A stretch of DNA of 18,003 nucleotides from an uncultured Mycoplasmatota bacterium (GTDB lineage: Bacteria; Bacillota_I; Bacilli_A; RF39; UBA660). The notes below the pieces were generated by a model. That model did not search any database and was not told the origin of the DNA. It was given only the letters and a program-made list of their open reading frames with translations. A program made the position numbers and the translations under genes. Below, one piece after another: positions 6,065-14,269 of this stretch; the stretch's first letter is position 1; each line of letters begins with the position of its first letter. The stretch spans positions 1 to 18,003 of the forward strand of contig URCH01000018.1 in assembly GCA_900546275.1 (NCBI GenBank), in the 5' to 3' direction.

Positions 6065-7336
6065 TTATAACTTATATTCAAATTCAAAATCTAATATTCT
6101 TACAGTATCTCCTTCTTCAGCCCCTAACTCTCTTAGTTGATCATCTATTCCCATTTTTCTTAGTTTATTAGAAAATCTTAATGCTGCTTCATCAGAAGAA
6201 AATTTTGTCATTCTAAGCAATTTTTCTACTTCGTCTCCACGTACTACCCAAGTTCTATTATCCCTTGTAATAGTAAATGGTTTTTCAACTTTAAATTTAT
6301 ATAAAACATGACTTTCAAATTTTTGTTCATCATATAATGGTTCTTTTTTTATATTATCTAACATATCAGCTAATTTATTTATTATTTTATCTATTCCCTC
6401 TCCATTCATAGCTGACATCTCAAATACTTCAACATTAACTTTTTCTTTAAATTTTTTTAAATTTTCTTTTGATGTAGGCATATCCATTTTATTTGCAATT
6501 ATTATTTGAGGCTTATCTATTATTTTTTTATTAAAATCTTCTAGTTCTTTATTTATGGTTAAATAATCTTCATATGGATCTCTACCTTCAAAAGCACTCA
6601 TATCTATAATATGAGCAATTACTCTTGTTCTTTCAATATGTTTTAAGAACTTATCTCCAAGTCCCTCACCAAGTGAAGCACCTTTAATCAATCCTGGAAG
6701 ATCTGCAACTACGAATGATCTGTTATTGCTTGCTCTTACAACACCCAAATTTGGTTTTAATGTAGTGAAATGATATGCGGCAATCTTAGGTTTTACTGCC
6801 GATATTTTTGAAATAAATGTTGATTTTCCAACACTTGGTAAACCTACTAAACCAACATCTGCAAGAAGTTTTAATTCAACTTTTACTCTTTTTACTTCGC
6901 CTGGTTCTCCATTTTCAGCAAAGTTAGGAGCAGGGTTTGATCTTGTAGCAAAAGCAATATTACCTCTTCCACCACGACCACCATGCGCTACTACAGCTTC
7001 TTCACCATTTTTTACTAAATCAGCTATTATTAACCCAGTATCCATATCAGTTATTACAGTACCTTCTGGTACTTTTACAATAACGTTTTCTGCTGCAGCA
7101 CCATGCATTCCTTTTCCAAGGCCGTTTTCACCCTTATCACCACGAATTAATTTTTTATATCTTAAATCAAGTAAAGTATTTAAACCTTCGTCAACTTTAA
7201 ATATTATATCTGCGCCTTTTCCACCATTTCCACCATATGGTCCACCCATCTCTACGTATTTTTCTCTTCTAAATGCCATACATCCATTTCCACCACTACC
7301 AGCTTCTAAATCTATTGTGACCTCATCTATAAACAT
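6065..7336 (-). CDS. obg: Obg/CgtA GTPase
   Basis: Obg is an essential GTPase that binds the large ribosomal subunit and links assembly to growth and stress signals. All three domains are seen in 423 residues: the glycine-rich Obg fold (1-158, with GGxGGxG stretches such as GGPYGGNGGKGAD at 31-43), the G domain with P-loop GLPSVGKST (165-173), TTLKPNLGV (191-199), DLPGLI (212-217), NKMD (282-285) and SAM (308-310), and the C-terminal OCT domain (about 340-423). The length fits the Firmicute form. The start ATG at 7336 follows TGAGGCG by 8 nt. It lies 53 nt after topB with no clear terminator, so it may be read from topB as well as from a weak local promoter. In many Firmicutes obg directly follows rpmA; here it is about 9.6 kb away. 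Confidence 0.97.
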   Translation of the reverse strand: MFIDEVTIDLEAGSGGNGCMAFRREKYVEMGGPYGGNGGKGADIIFKVDEGLNTLLDLRYKKLIRGDKGENGLGKGMHGAAAENVIVKVPEGTVITDMDTGLIIADLVKNGEEAVVAHGGRGGRGNIAFATRSNPAPNFAENGEPGEVKRVKVELKLLADVGLVGLPSVGKSTFISKISAVKPKIAAYHFTTLKPNLGVVRASNNRSFVVADLPGLIKGASLGEGLGDKFLKHIERTRVIAHIIDMSAFEGRDPYEDYLTINKELEDFNKKIIDKPQIIIANKMDMPTSKENLKKFKEKVNVEVFEMSAMNGEGIDKIINKLADMLDNIKKEPLYDEQKFESHVLYKFKVEKPFTITRDNRTWVVRGDEVEKLLRMTKFSSDEAALRFSNKLRKMGIDDQLRELGAEEGDTVRILDFEFEYKL

Positions 7337-7359
7337 AATATCGCCTCATTTCAATTCGT

Positions 7360-7388
7360 ATTATACATTATTTTTTTATAAATTAAAA
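7360..7388 (-). promoter_or_regulatory. Weak candidate promoter of obg
   Basis: A perfect -10 TATAAT (7360-7365) lies 24 nt before the obg start codon. The hexamer 17 bp upstream, TTTTAA (7383-7388), is a poor -35, so this rests on the -10 alone. Confidence 0.4.
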
Positions 7389-7389
7389 G

Positions 7390-9468
7390 TTAATTAAATT
7401 CAAATTCAATTTTGCCATTATTGTTTTTTAAATATGCATCAAAACTTTTCCCGTTTTTAGATGTGAATCCAACTATTTTTGATGTTTTCCCTGTTTTTAA
7501 TAATAATTCTGCATTTTTTTTAGAAATTATTCTATTACATATAGTAAAATTTATTTTAAAGTTGCATCCATCTTTATATCCAATGCATCCATATCCATAT
7601 TTACTTTTTAATACATCTTTACCACAGATTGGACATACTCCTATTTTATCTTTATAAAAGCCTGTATCTATATCATTTTCTATTGCTTCTTGTTTTATAC
7701 TAAATACTTTGCTTATTTCTTTTTTAGCAATATCTACAGAATCATCAACAGTTATTTTATTATGATATACGCTTTTTAATGCTTTTCCAAGTTCAACGGT
7801 TTTATATTTATCCATTTCTATTTGCATTTGTTTTAATGAATTAATTAAATATTCTCCATTTGGAAGTATTGTATAAACATCTTTTTTTAATTCTATATAT
7901 CCACTTTTTATAGCATTATCTATTATTCCAGTTCTAGTTGCTTCTGTACCAAGTTCTAATCCTTCAAATATTGCTTTATAGTCATCTGTATCATCATTTT
8001 CATCTATATTTTTTTTATCTTCTTTAAAAGGATTTTTTAAGTAATTATTAAGTGTTTCTATTGTATAGTGTTTAGGAGCTGTTGTCTTTTTTTCAATTGG
8101 TTTAAAATTTATATTTATGATGTCCCCTTTTTCCAAATTTGGAAGTATTTTATCTTTTGAATTATAATCATCATATTTTGTCCAACCTTGCTCTAATATA
8201 ACTGTTCCTTTTAGGGTAAATTCCTCTAAATCACCCAACTTTATTTTTATTTCTGTTTTGCTTATTTTGCATTCTTCTTTACAAAACACTGCTACAAAAC
8301 GTTTAAATACTGTTTTATAAACAATTTTTTCATCATCACTTAACGTAGATAATTTAGGAATTTTATATGTTGGGGTAAGTGCTGAATGTGATTCTATTTT
8401 TGAATCATCAAATATTGTTTTTTTATCTTTAAATTCTATTGGATATTTTAATTCAATTAAATTATTAATTATTTTTTTTATTTTATCTTTTTCATTGGTA
8501 GCAAGATATTCAGAATTTGTACGTGGATACGTTAAGTAACCTTCTTCATAAAGTTTTTGAACTATTGATAGTGATTTATCCATAGACATTTTATATTTTT
8601 TTCCTAAAACATTTTGAAGTTTAGATAATGAATAAAGTTTTCCTGGATCTAGTTTATCTTTTTTTACTTTTTTTTCTACTACTATTGCTTGTTCTTTATT
8701 ATATTCATCACATAATTTATTAGCTGAATCAATTTCATTTTTATCGAATTTTTTTTTGCTATTTAATTCTATTTCTTCTCCGTTTGTTATTTCTTTACTA
8801 TTTATTCCATAATATATATCTGGAATAAAGTTTCTTATTTGTAGATCTCTATCATATATAGCTTTAACGATTGGAATAATTACTCTTCCAACTCTAAGAA
8901 GCGTTCCTGTTTTAAGGGTTGCATATCTAGTTAAGTTAACTCCATATAACCAATCTATATAAGTACGCGCAAATCCCTCATTTGCAAGTGAATCATATTC
9001 TTTTTCATCCTTCATGTTTTTTAATGCTTCTTTTACAGTTTCTTCTGTTTGATCCGGAAGCCAAAGTCTTACAAATTTTTTATTTGTTTGTAACGCATTT
9101 TCAACGCAAAGTCTAACTATTATTTCTCCTTCTCTATCAGCATCTCCTGCATTTACTATTGTATCTACATCGTTTCTGTTAATTAAATTTTTTATTATAT
9201 TGAATTGTTTTTCTATTCCTTTATCTGTTCCTAAACCTTTAAGCTTAAATTTAAATTTTTCTGGAAAGCAAGGTAAATTTTCTATAGTCCATTTTTTATC
9301 TTCTGATTTTGTATAATCTTCTATATCACATAATCCAAATAAATGTCCAAATGCCCAACTAACTATATATGTTTCATTTTCAAAATATCCATCATGTCGT
9401 TGCATTTTTCCTATACCTGATACTATATTACGAGCAAGTGAAGGTTTTTCTGCAATTATTACTATCAT
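7390..9468 (-). CDS. topB: DNA topoisomerase III (type IA)
   Basis: Type IA topoisomerases cut one DNA strand through a tyrosine and pass another strand; TopB mainly decatenates. The 692 residues open with a Toprim domain: MIVIIAEKPS with Glu7, then GDADREGE with Asp109, Asp111 and Glu113 for metal binding. The active-site tyrosine is Tyr314 in YLTYPRTNS. Further family blocks are LLRVGRV (190-196), HSALTPT (361-367) and GTEATRTGIID (507-517). A four-cysteine zinc ribbon follows (C612, C615, C628, C635), then the C-terminal repeat typical of TopB (about 640-692). The ATG at 9468 is preceded by TTAGGTGG. A possible -10 TACAAT lies at 9484-9489 without a good -35. obg follows in the same direction. 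Confidence 0.95.
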   Translation of the reverse strand: MIVIIAEKPSLARNIVSGIGKMQRHDGYFENETYIVSWAFGHLFGLCDIEDYTKSEDKKWTIENLPCFPEKFKFKLKGLGTDKGIEKQFNIIKNLINRNDVDTIVNAGDADREGEIIVRLCVENALQTNKKFVRLWLPDQTEETVKEALKNMKDEKEYDSLANEGFARTYIDWLYGVNLTRYATLKTGTLLRVGRVIIPIVKAIYDRDLQIRNFIPDIYYGINSKEITNGEEIELNSKKKFDKNEIDSANKLCDEYNKEQAIVVEKKVKKDKLDPGKLYSLSKLQNVLGKKYKMSMDKSLSIVQKLYEEGYLTYPRTNSEYLATNEKDKIKKIINNLIELKYPIEFKDKKTIFDDSKIESHSALTPTYKIPKLSTLSDDEKIVYKTVFKRFVAVFCKEECKISKTEIKIKLGDLEEFTLKGTVILEQGWTKYDDYNSKDKILPNLEKGDIININFKPIEKKTTAPKHYTIETLNNYLKNPFKEDKKNIDENDDTDDYKAIFEGLELGTEATRTGIIDNAIKSGYIELKKDVYTILPNGEYLINSLKQMQIEMDKYKTVELGKALKSVYHNKITVDDSVDIAKKEISKVFSIKQEAIENDIDTGFYKDKIGVCPICGKDVLKSKYGYGCIGYKDGCNFKINFTICNRIISKKNAELLLKTGKTSKIVGFTSKNGKSFDAYLKNNNGKIEFEFN

Positions 9469-9504
9469 TTTACCACCTAATTAATTGTAACAAATTTTAG
9501 AGTT

Positions 9505-9530
9505 AAAAAAAAGATATAAAATTTTATATC
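9505..9530 (-). terminator. Terminator after the VanY-type carboxypeptidase gene
   Basis: A perfect 18-nt palindrome, GATATAAAATTTTATATC (9513-9530), is followed by eight Ts on the transcript (9512-9505). The palindrome begins with the last base of the TAG stop codon. The stem is nearly all A-T, so it relies on the long U-tract. Confidence 0.75.
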
Positions 9531-10273
9531 TATTCATATTTACTTGTTATTCCATAATAATCTTCTAATGTAATCCAATCTCCATTGTTATATAATTTTT
9601 CAGCTAATGATGTTCCAACATATCTATAATGCCATGGTTCAAAACTATATCCTGTTTCTTCTGTTTTTGACTCTGGATATCTAAGAACAAAACCATATTT
9701 ATATGCATTATTGTTTAACCATATACCTTCTTTTGTATCTTTAAAACTTGTATATAATGAATTTATATCTGCTGCAAGGCCAAGTTGATGTTCTGAATGT
9801 CCTGGGCGAGCTGATATTTTATCTGCTTCTTCTTTTCCATACTTACTTACCCAATAATTATAAGTAGATACCTGTGTATTATATGATCTATATCCACTTA
9901 TTATTTTTATATCTATATTATCTTCTTTAGCAGCTACTTTCATTTTATTAAAAGCCTCTGTAAATTCTTTTGTTAAGCCATTTCCATATGATTGTGGTAT
10001 TGAATATGTTTTATTTACAATTATTATACCATCTATAGAATAAACTCCATCATTTTCTTCTAATATATATCCTTTTTTTGTTAGGGTTTGATTTTCTTTC
10101 AATTCTATTTTTTCTTCCTTTTTTTCAGTTTCAGTTTTGTCTGGTTCTTGATTATTTACTTTTTCTTCACTATTTTTTGATGGTTTTAAAACATTTGTAT
10201 ATATTATAAAACTAATAGATAATATTAATAAAAATATAAGTATAGGTATTATTAATTTATTATTTTTTTTCAT
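9530..10273 (-). CDS. VanY-type D-alanyl-D-alanine carboxypeptidase, membrane-anchored
   Basis: This is a zinc peptidase of the VanY/DacB (M15B) family, which trims the last residue from peptidoglycan stem peptides outside the membrane. A hydrophobic segment (7-29) after a basic N-terminus anchors it, with no lipobox; a charged linker (32-62) follows. The catalytic domain shows SGYRSYNTQ (126-134), RPGHSEHQLGLAADI (156-170) and FEPWHYRYVG (211-220). Expected zinc ligands are H162, D169 and H215, with E212 as the general base. All are present, so it should be active. A VanY symbol would imply vancomycin resistance, but no vanHAX or vanRS genes are near; cell-wall maintenance is more likely, and D,D versus L,D specificity cannot be told. 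It starts 18 nt after an unknown gene (site AAAGGTAGG), so the two form an operon. Confidence 0.9.
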   Translation of the reverse strand: MKKNNKLIIPILIFLLILSISFIIYTNVLKPSKNSEEKVNNQEPDKTETEKKEEKIELKENQTLTKKGYILEENDGVYSIDGIIIVNKTYSIPQSYGNGLTKEFTEAFNKMKVAAKEDNIDIKIISGYRSYNTQVSTYNYWVSKYGKEEADKISARPGHSEHQLGLAADINSLYTSFKDTKEGIWLNNNAYKYGFVLRYPESKTEETGYSFEPWHYRYVGTSLAEKLYNNGDWITLEDYYGITSKYE

Positions 10274-10291
10274 TTTATTCCTACCTTTATT

Positions 10292-11311
10292 TTATGAAAC
10301 ATTGTTTCTATATAAATTAGGAGTTAGAACATATTGTCTTCCACCTAATTTATGTTTTTTTGTTGCATTTTTTCTTTTTAATTTGATGTTTGAAATTATG
10401 ATTGAAAGCGCTAAAGCTAAATTTATATTCTCAAATTTTTTATTTTTCTTTATTAAATTCTTTTCTGCAATACTTGCTATTGTTTCATCATTTAAATTAT
10501 TATCTAAACCTTCATTTATAATATTTTCAAGTTCTATATCATTTTCAAGTTCTAACATAATTTCATTTGGTATTTCAAAATTATTGAATTCTTCTTTTTT
10601 GCTACTTTCTACATCAATTTTACTTCCATATGTTTTTTGACTAATTTGTTTAAGTGTTACTTTTCCATTTTCATATACAGGTGATAATAAAATGTCTTTT
10701 TCTGTTTCGTTTCCTTTAACAATGTAAAAATTTTCTTCTATTGATGTAATAATTTCTCTTCCTGGAAATTGTTTTTCTAATGATTTGATAACAGAAACTT
10801 GATATGAATTTTTATTTTCTGTTTCTGCTTCTTTTTTCATTTTTATTTCTATAAATTTTTTCTCATTTAATTTTTTAAATATTTCACTTGCATTCTTTTT
10901 TCCATCACCATAATTTATACTTGATTCATTTAAAATGTTAGTAAATAATTCTTTAGAATCTTCACCTAAATTTCTTACAACGTATATTTGATTATTACTA
11001 TCTTTAAATTTAAAATAATCTTTATTATCATGGTTAAATTCTGTTACATTTGATAAATTAAGTTGTTTTTTTATTTTATCAGTTAAATTATTTACACTAT
11101 CTTTTACTTTAACACCTAGATTCGTTAAATAACTAATAGCTGTTTCTTTGTTTCTGACAAGATTTGATAATGTTTCATATATTTTATCACTTGGAATTTT
11201 ACTAAAAGCTGTTTTGTAGTCAGAATATTTGAAAGAAAGTCCTAGAGCTTTTAATCTAAACGCATATGATTCAATAATGCCTTTTTTTATATTATTTTCC
11301 ATTTTTCCCAT
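10292..11311 (-). CDS. Hypothetical protein cotranscribed with the carboxypeptidase
   Basis: I do not recognise this protein. The preferred start is the ATG at 11311 (339 residues, MGKMENNIKKGIIESYAFRL), 8 nt after AAAGAGG; the ATG at 11341 lacks a ribosome binding site. It is Lys/Asn/Glu-rich and mostly polar, with no signal peptide. A helical N-terminal region (about 5-85) is followed by two beta-like segments (DYFKFKDSNNQIYVVRN around 98-114 and ENFYIVKGNETEKDILLSP around 193-211), an acidic helical stretch (about 250-285) and one hydrophobic segment (about 296-310, INLALALSIIISNIK) before a basic tail ending LGGRQYVLTPNLYRNN. The two beta segments look like variants of one motif. It precedes the VanY-type gene by 18 nt, which hints at a role at the envelope, but this is inference only. 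Confidence 0.75.
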   Translation of the reverse strand: MGKMENNIKKGIIESYAFRLKALGLSFKYSDYKTAFSKIPSDKIYETLSNLVRNKETAISYLTNLGVKVKDSVNNLTDKIKKQLNLSNVTEFNHDNKDYFKFKDSNNQIYVVRNLGEDSKELFTNILNESSINYGDGKKNASEIFKKLNEKKFIEIKMKKEAETENKNSYQVSVIKSLEKQFPGREIITSIEENFYIVKGNETEKDILLSPVYENGKVTLKQISQKTYGSKIDVESSKKEEFNNFEIPNEIMLELENDIELENIINEGLDNNLNDETIASIAEKNLIKKNKKFENINLALALSIIISNIKLKRKNATKKHKLGGRQYVLTPNLYRNNVS

Positions 11312-11366
11312 TAGGATCGCCTCTTTATTATATATTAACATTTTTTTAGATAAAATATATATAATT

Positions 11367-11395
11367 ATATTAATTTTATACTTTTCATTTTACAA
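11367..11395 (-). promoter_or_regulatory. Candidate promoter of the unknown gene and carboxypeptidase operon
   Basis: TTGTAA (11390-11395) and TAATAT (11367-11372) are separated by 17 bp. The area is so AT-rich that other -10 choices overlap, so the exact boxes are uncertain, but a promoter is expected here after the valS terminator. Confidence 0.45.
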
Positions 11396-11414
11396 TAATT
11401 AACGTTATTTTTGT

Positions 11415-11445
11415 ATTTAAAAAGAAACAAATTAAAGTTTCTTTT
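11415..11445 (-). terminator. Terminator after valS
   Basis: A 9-bp stem (AAAAGAAAC, 11445-11437, with GTTTCTTTT, 11428-11420) and an 8-nt loop run into further Ts on the transcript. It starts 9 nt past the valS stop codon. Confidence 0.7.
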
Positions 11446-11453
11446 AATCATAT

Positions 11454-13976
11454 TTATTTAATTAGGCTTTCTAAAGTTATTTTTTCTTCTTCTAATTTTT
11501 TTCTTTCCTCATCAACTATTTTAGCTGGAGCTTTATTTATGTATCCCTCATTTGAAAGTAATTTTTCGCGTCTTGAAATACTATTTTTTAATGTTTCTAT
11601 TTGTTTTTGTTTTTCTATTAAATCTGCTTCTGTTTCTTCTTTTTCAAAATATATATCTACATTATATTTTGAGTTTGCGACGTTATATTTATTAATTTTT
11701 AAGTTTTCTTTTGATATATTTAGTTTAAGAATTTTTATTATTAATGTATAATCTTCATCATTATTCAATTTTACTACGGCAGTTTTATCTATATTATTTT
11801 CTGCTTTAATATTTCTATATTGTCTAATAAAATCTAACATTAATTCTACATTTGAAGTTTCGCATTTAAATTCAAAATCATTATTATATACAGGATATGA
11901 ACTTAATATAATGTTTTCTTCATGTATTGGTAGCATAGAATATATTTCATCTGTAACAAAAGGCATAAATGGATGTAATAATTTTAATATATTTTCTATA
12001 ACATAATGAAGTGTTGATAAAGTTGCATTATCATCTAAACTAAATTTAGAAAGTTCTATATAAGAATCACAAAAGTCATTCCAAATAAATGAATAAAGTG
12101 AAGAACCAACGTTATTAAATTCATATTTTTCCATACTATTTGTTACTTCTTTAATTGTTGTATTTAATTTTGATATTATCCATTTATCAATATCTTTTAA
12201 ATTTTCTAATTTATAATTTTCTTTTGTAAAATTCTCCATATTCATTAAACAAAATCTTGATGCATTCCATAATTTATTGATAAAATTCCATGTTGATTTT
12301 ACTTTTTCAGTATCATATCTAAGATCCATACCAGGTGCTGTTGAAGTAGCTAGAAAATATCTTAATGAGTCACATCCATATTCGTCAATAACATCCATAG
12401 GATCTACTCCATTTCCTAAGGATTTTGACATTTTTCTTCCTTCTTTATCTCTTATTAATCCATGTATTAAGCAATCTTTAAATGGTCTTTTATTTGTAAA
12501 TTTAAGACCTTGGAATGTCATTCTATTTACCCAAAAAGGAATAATATCATACCCAGTAACTAAAACATTATTAGGATAGTATCTTTTATAATCTTCTGTT
12601 TCATTTGGCCATCCTAATGTAGCAAAAGGCCATAATGCACTACTAAACCAAGTATCTAACACATCATTATCTTGTACCCAACCTTCTTCAAGTGGTGCAT
12701 CTTCTCCAACATAAATTTGATCATCTTTATACCAAGCTGGAATTCTATGTCCCCACCAAAGCTGTCTAGATATACACCAATCATAAGTTATTTCCATCCA
12801 GTGATTCATTGTTTTTTCATATCTAGGAGGTACAAAGTTAACTTTTGTATCTTTATTTTTTTGATTTTCTAAAACTTTATCTGCAAGTCCACGCATTTTT
12901 ACAAACCATTGTTTTGACAAGTATGGTTCAACTACTGCATCTGTTCTTTCACTATGCCCAACACTATGAATCATTTTTTCTATTTTAACTATTAAATCTT
13001 TTTCTTTTAAATCGTTTACTAATTGTTTTCTACATTCTTCACGAGTCAATCCTTTATAAATTCCAGCATTTTCATTCATAGTGGCGTCAGGATTCATAAC
13101 AACTATTCTTTCTAAGTTATGTCTATTTCCTACTTCAAAATCATTAGGATCGTGTGCTGGTGTTATTTTAACTACACCTGTTCCAAATGTTGGATCAGCA
13201 TGTTCATCAGCTACTATAGGTATTAATTTATTAACAATTGGAAGTATAACATTCTTACCTATTAATTTTTTGTATCTTTCATCTTCAGGATTTACTGCAA
13301 CAGCAGTATCTCCAAACAATGTTTCTGGTCTTGTTGTAGCTACTTCTAAATAATCATTACTATTTTCAATAAAATATTTTAAATGATAAAATGCACCTTC
13401 ATCATCTTTATAAATAACTTCTTCATTAGAAAGGGCTGTTTTTGCTACTGGATCCCAGTTTATTATTTTTTCTCCCCTATATATTAATCCTTCATTATAT
13501 AAACTTACAAATACATGTTTAACTGCTTTGGTTAGATTTTCATCTAGTGTAAAGGCTTCTTTGTTATAATCTAATGATAATCCAAGTTTTGCCCATTGCT
13601 TTCTAATATTTCCAGAAAATTCTTTAGTCCATTTCCAACATTCTTCTAGGAATTTTTCTCTTCCTAGTTCATATTTATTTATGCCATTTGATTTTAATCT
13701 TTGTACTACTTTTGCTTCTGTTGCTATTGCGGCATGATCCATGCCTGGTAACCATAATGCATCATATCCACACATTTTTTTATAACGAATTAATATATCT
13801 TGAATTGTTGTATCCCATGCGTGTCCTAAATGTAATTTACCTGTTACATTTGGTGGCGGTATAACAATCGCATATGGTTTCTTACTTAAATCACCGCTTG
13901 TAAAATATCCTTTTTCAAGCCAATTTTCATATTTTCCTTCTTCTACTTTTAAATGATCATATTTTTTATCTAACAT
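11454..13976 (-). CDS. valS: Valyl-tRNA synthetase
   Basis: ValRS is a class I synthetase that charges tRNA-Val and edits mischarged threonine. The preferred start is the ATG at 13976 (840 residues, MLDKKYDHLKVEEGKYENWL), preceded by GAAGGGA. A longer reading from 14045 would begin with a GTG inside the T-box sequence and run through the terminator stem, so it is rejected. The HIGH block is PPPNVTGKLHLGHAWDTT (40-57). The editing domain includes VATTRPETLFGDTA and ITPAHDPNDFEVG. WWGHRIPAWY and DVLDTWFSSALWPF follow, then GRKMSKSLGNG (KMSKS near 515-519). The last 65 residues form the coiled coil that ValRS uses to contact tRNA. The length is slightly short for the family but complete. Expression is controlled by the valine T-box just upstream, and a terminator follows. 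Confidence 0.97.
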   Translation of the reverse strand: MLDKKYDHLKVEEGKYENWLEKGYFTSGDLSKKPYAIVIPPPNVTGKLHLGHAWDTTIQDILIRYKKMCGYDALWLPGMDHAAIATEAKVVQRLKSNGINKYELGREKFLEECWKWTKEFSGNIRKQWAKLGLSLDYNKEAFTLDENLTKAVKHVFVSLYNEGLIYRGEKIINWDPVAKTALSNEEVIYKDDEGAFYHLKYFIENSNDYLEVATTRPETLFGDTAVAVNPEDERYKKLIGKNVILPIVNKLIPIVADEHADPTFGTGVVKITPAHDPNDFEVGNRHNLERIVVMNPDATMNENAGIYKGLTREECRKQLVNDLKEKDLIVKIEKMIHSVGHSERTDAVVEPYLSKQWFVKMRGLADKVLENQKNKDTKVNFVPPRYEKTMNHWMEITYDWCISRQLWWGHRIPAWYKDDQIYVGEDAPLEEGWVQDNDVLDTWFSSALWPFATLGWPNETEDYKRYYPNNVLVTGYDIIPFWVNRMTFQGLKFTNKRPFKDCLIHGLIRDKEGRKMSKSLGNGVDPMDVIDEYGCDSLRYFLATSTAPGMDLRYDTEKVKSTWNFINKLWNASRFCLMNMENFTKENYKLENLKDIDKWIISKLNTTIKEVTNSMEKYEFNNVGSSLYSFIWNDFCDSYIELSKFSLDDNATLSTLHYVIENILKLLHPFMPFVTDEIYSMLPIHEENIILSSYPVYNNDFEFKCETSNVELMLDFIRQYRNIKAENNIDKTAVVKLNNDEDYTLIIKILKLNISKENLKINKYNVANSKYNVDIYFEKEETEADLIEKQKQIETLKNSISRREKLLSNEGYINKAPAKIVDEERKKLEEEKITLESLIK

Positions 13977-13993
13977 TTTATCCCTTCTTTCAT

Positions 13994-14037
13994 AAAAATA
14001 AAACGAGTAATCATTCCATAAAGGACGAATTACTCGT
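13994..14037 (-). terminator. T-box-controlled terminator of valS
   Basis: ACGAGTAAT (14037-14029) pairs with ATTACTCGT (14011-14003), a perfect 9-bp stem, followed on the transcript by TTTTATTTTT. The 5' arm overlaps the end of the T-box sequence, so formation of the antiterminator excludes it. Confidence 0.9.
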
Positions 14038-14221
14038 GGTACCACCTTAATTTATAGCAAAAGCTACCTTGATACTTTAACGCAGTTATACGTAATTTCC
14101 TACTATTATTTCAGAAAAAATGCTCTCAAGCTACCTTCAATCACTAATTTATACAAATTCTCACCTATCATTTGCTCTCTTTAATAAATTAGTAATTTAC
14201 TCCTCTTGTTCATCACAGTTA
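13994..14221 (-). promoter_or_regulatory. Valine T-box riboswitch upstream of valS
   Basis: T-box leaders bind a specific uncharged tRNA and then prevent termination, raising synthetase expression when the amino acid is short. The conserved T-box reads AAGGTGGTACCACG (14048-14035). Its bulge TGGT would pair with a tRNA acceptor end ACCA, matching the A discriminator of tRNA-Val. Stem I is visible as TTACTAATTTAT paired with ATAAATTAGTGA (one G-U). Below it the loop-E bases AGTA and GAA flank the specifier: GAA (14138-14136), one G, then GTA (14134-14132), a valine codon. AGAGAG lies in the apical part. A small stem III (14066-14063 with 14058-14055) precedes the T-box. The terminator 14037-13994 is the alternative to the antiterminator. 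Confidence 0.93.
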
Positions 14222-14226
14222 TTTAT

Positions 14227-14255
14227 ATAATATCAAAAACAAAATATTAATTCAA
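14227..14255 (-). promoter_or_regulatory. Promoter of the valS T-box transcript
   Basis: The -35 TTGAAT (14250-14255) and extended -10 TGA-TATTAT (hexamer 14227-14232) are 17 bp apart. Transcription would start near 14220, just before Stem I. It begins 15 nt after the metG stop; only a weak A-T hairpin is seen there, so some metG readthrough is possible. Confidence 0.7.
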
Positions 14256-14269
14256 TATCATATTTTAAA

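Noticed and set aside
9530..10273. Vancomycin-resistance vanY determinant
   Set aside because: The family is right, but there are no vanRS or vanHAX genes nearby and such enzymes are common housekeeping carboxypeptidases.
13977..14045. N-terminal extension of ValRS from a GTG at 14045
   Set aside because: The codons are the T-box and terminator stem; ValRS homology begins at MLDKKYDHLK, where a GAAGGGA site sits at the right distance.
14241..14269. Terminator after metG
   Set aside because: Only a 7-bp all A-T hairpin with a 12-nt loop and no clean U-tract; it overlaps the valS promoter -35, so it is too weak to list.
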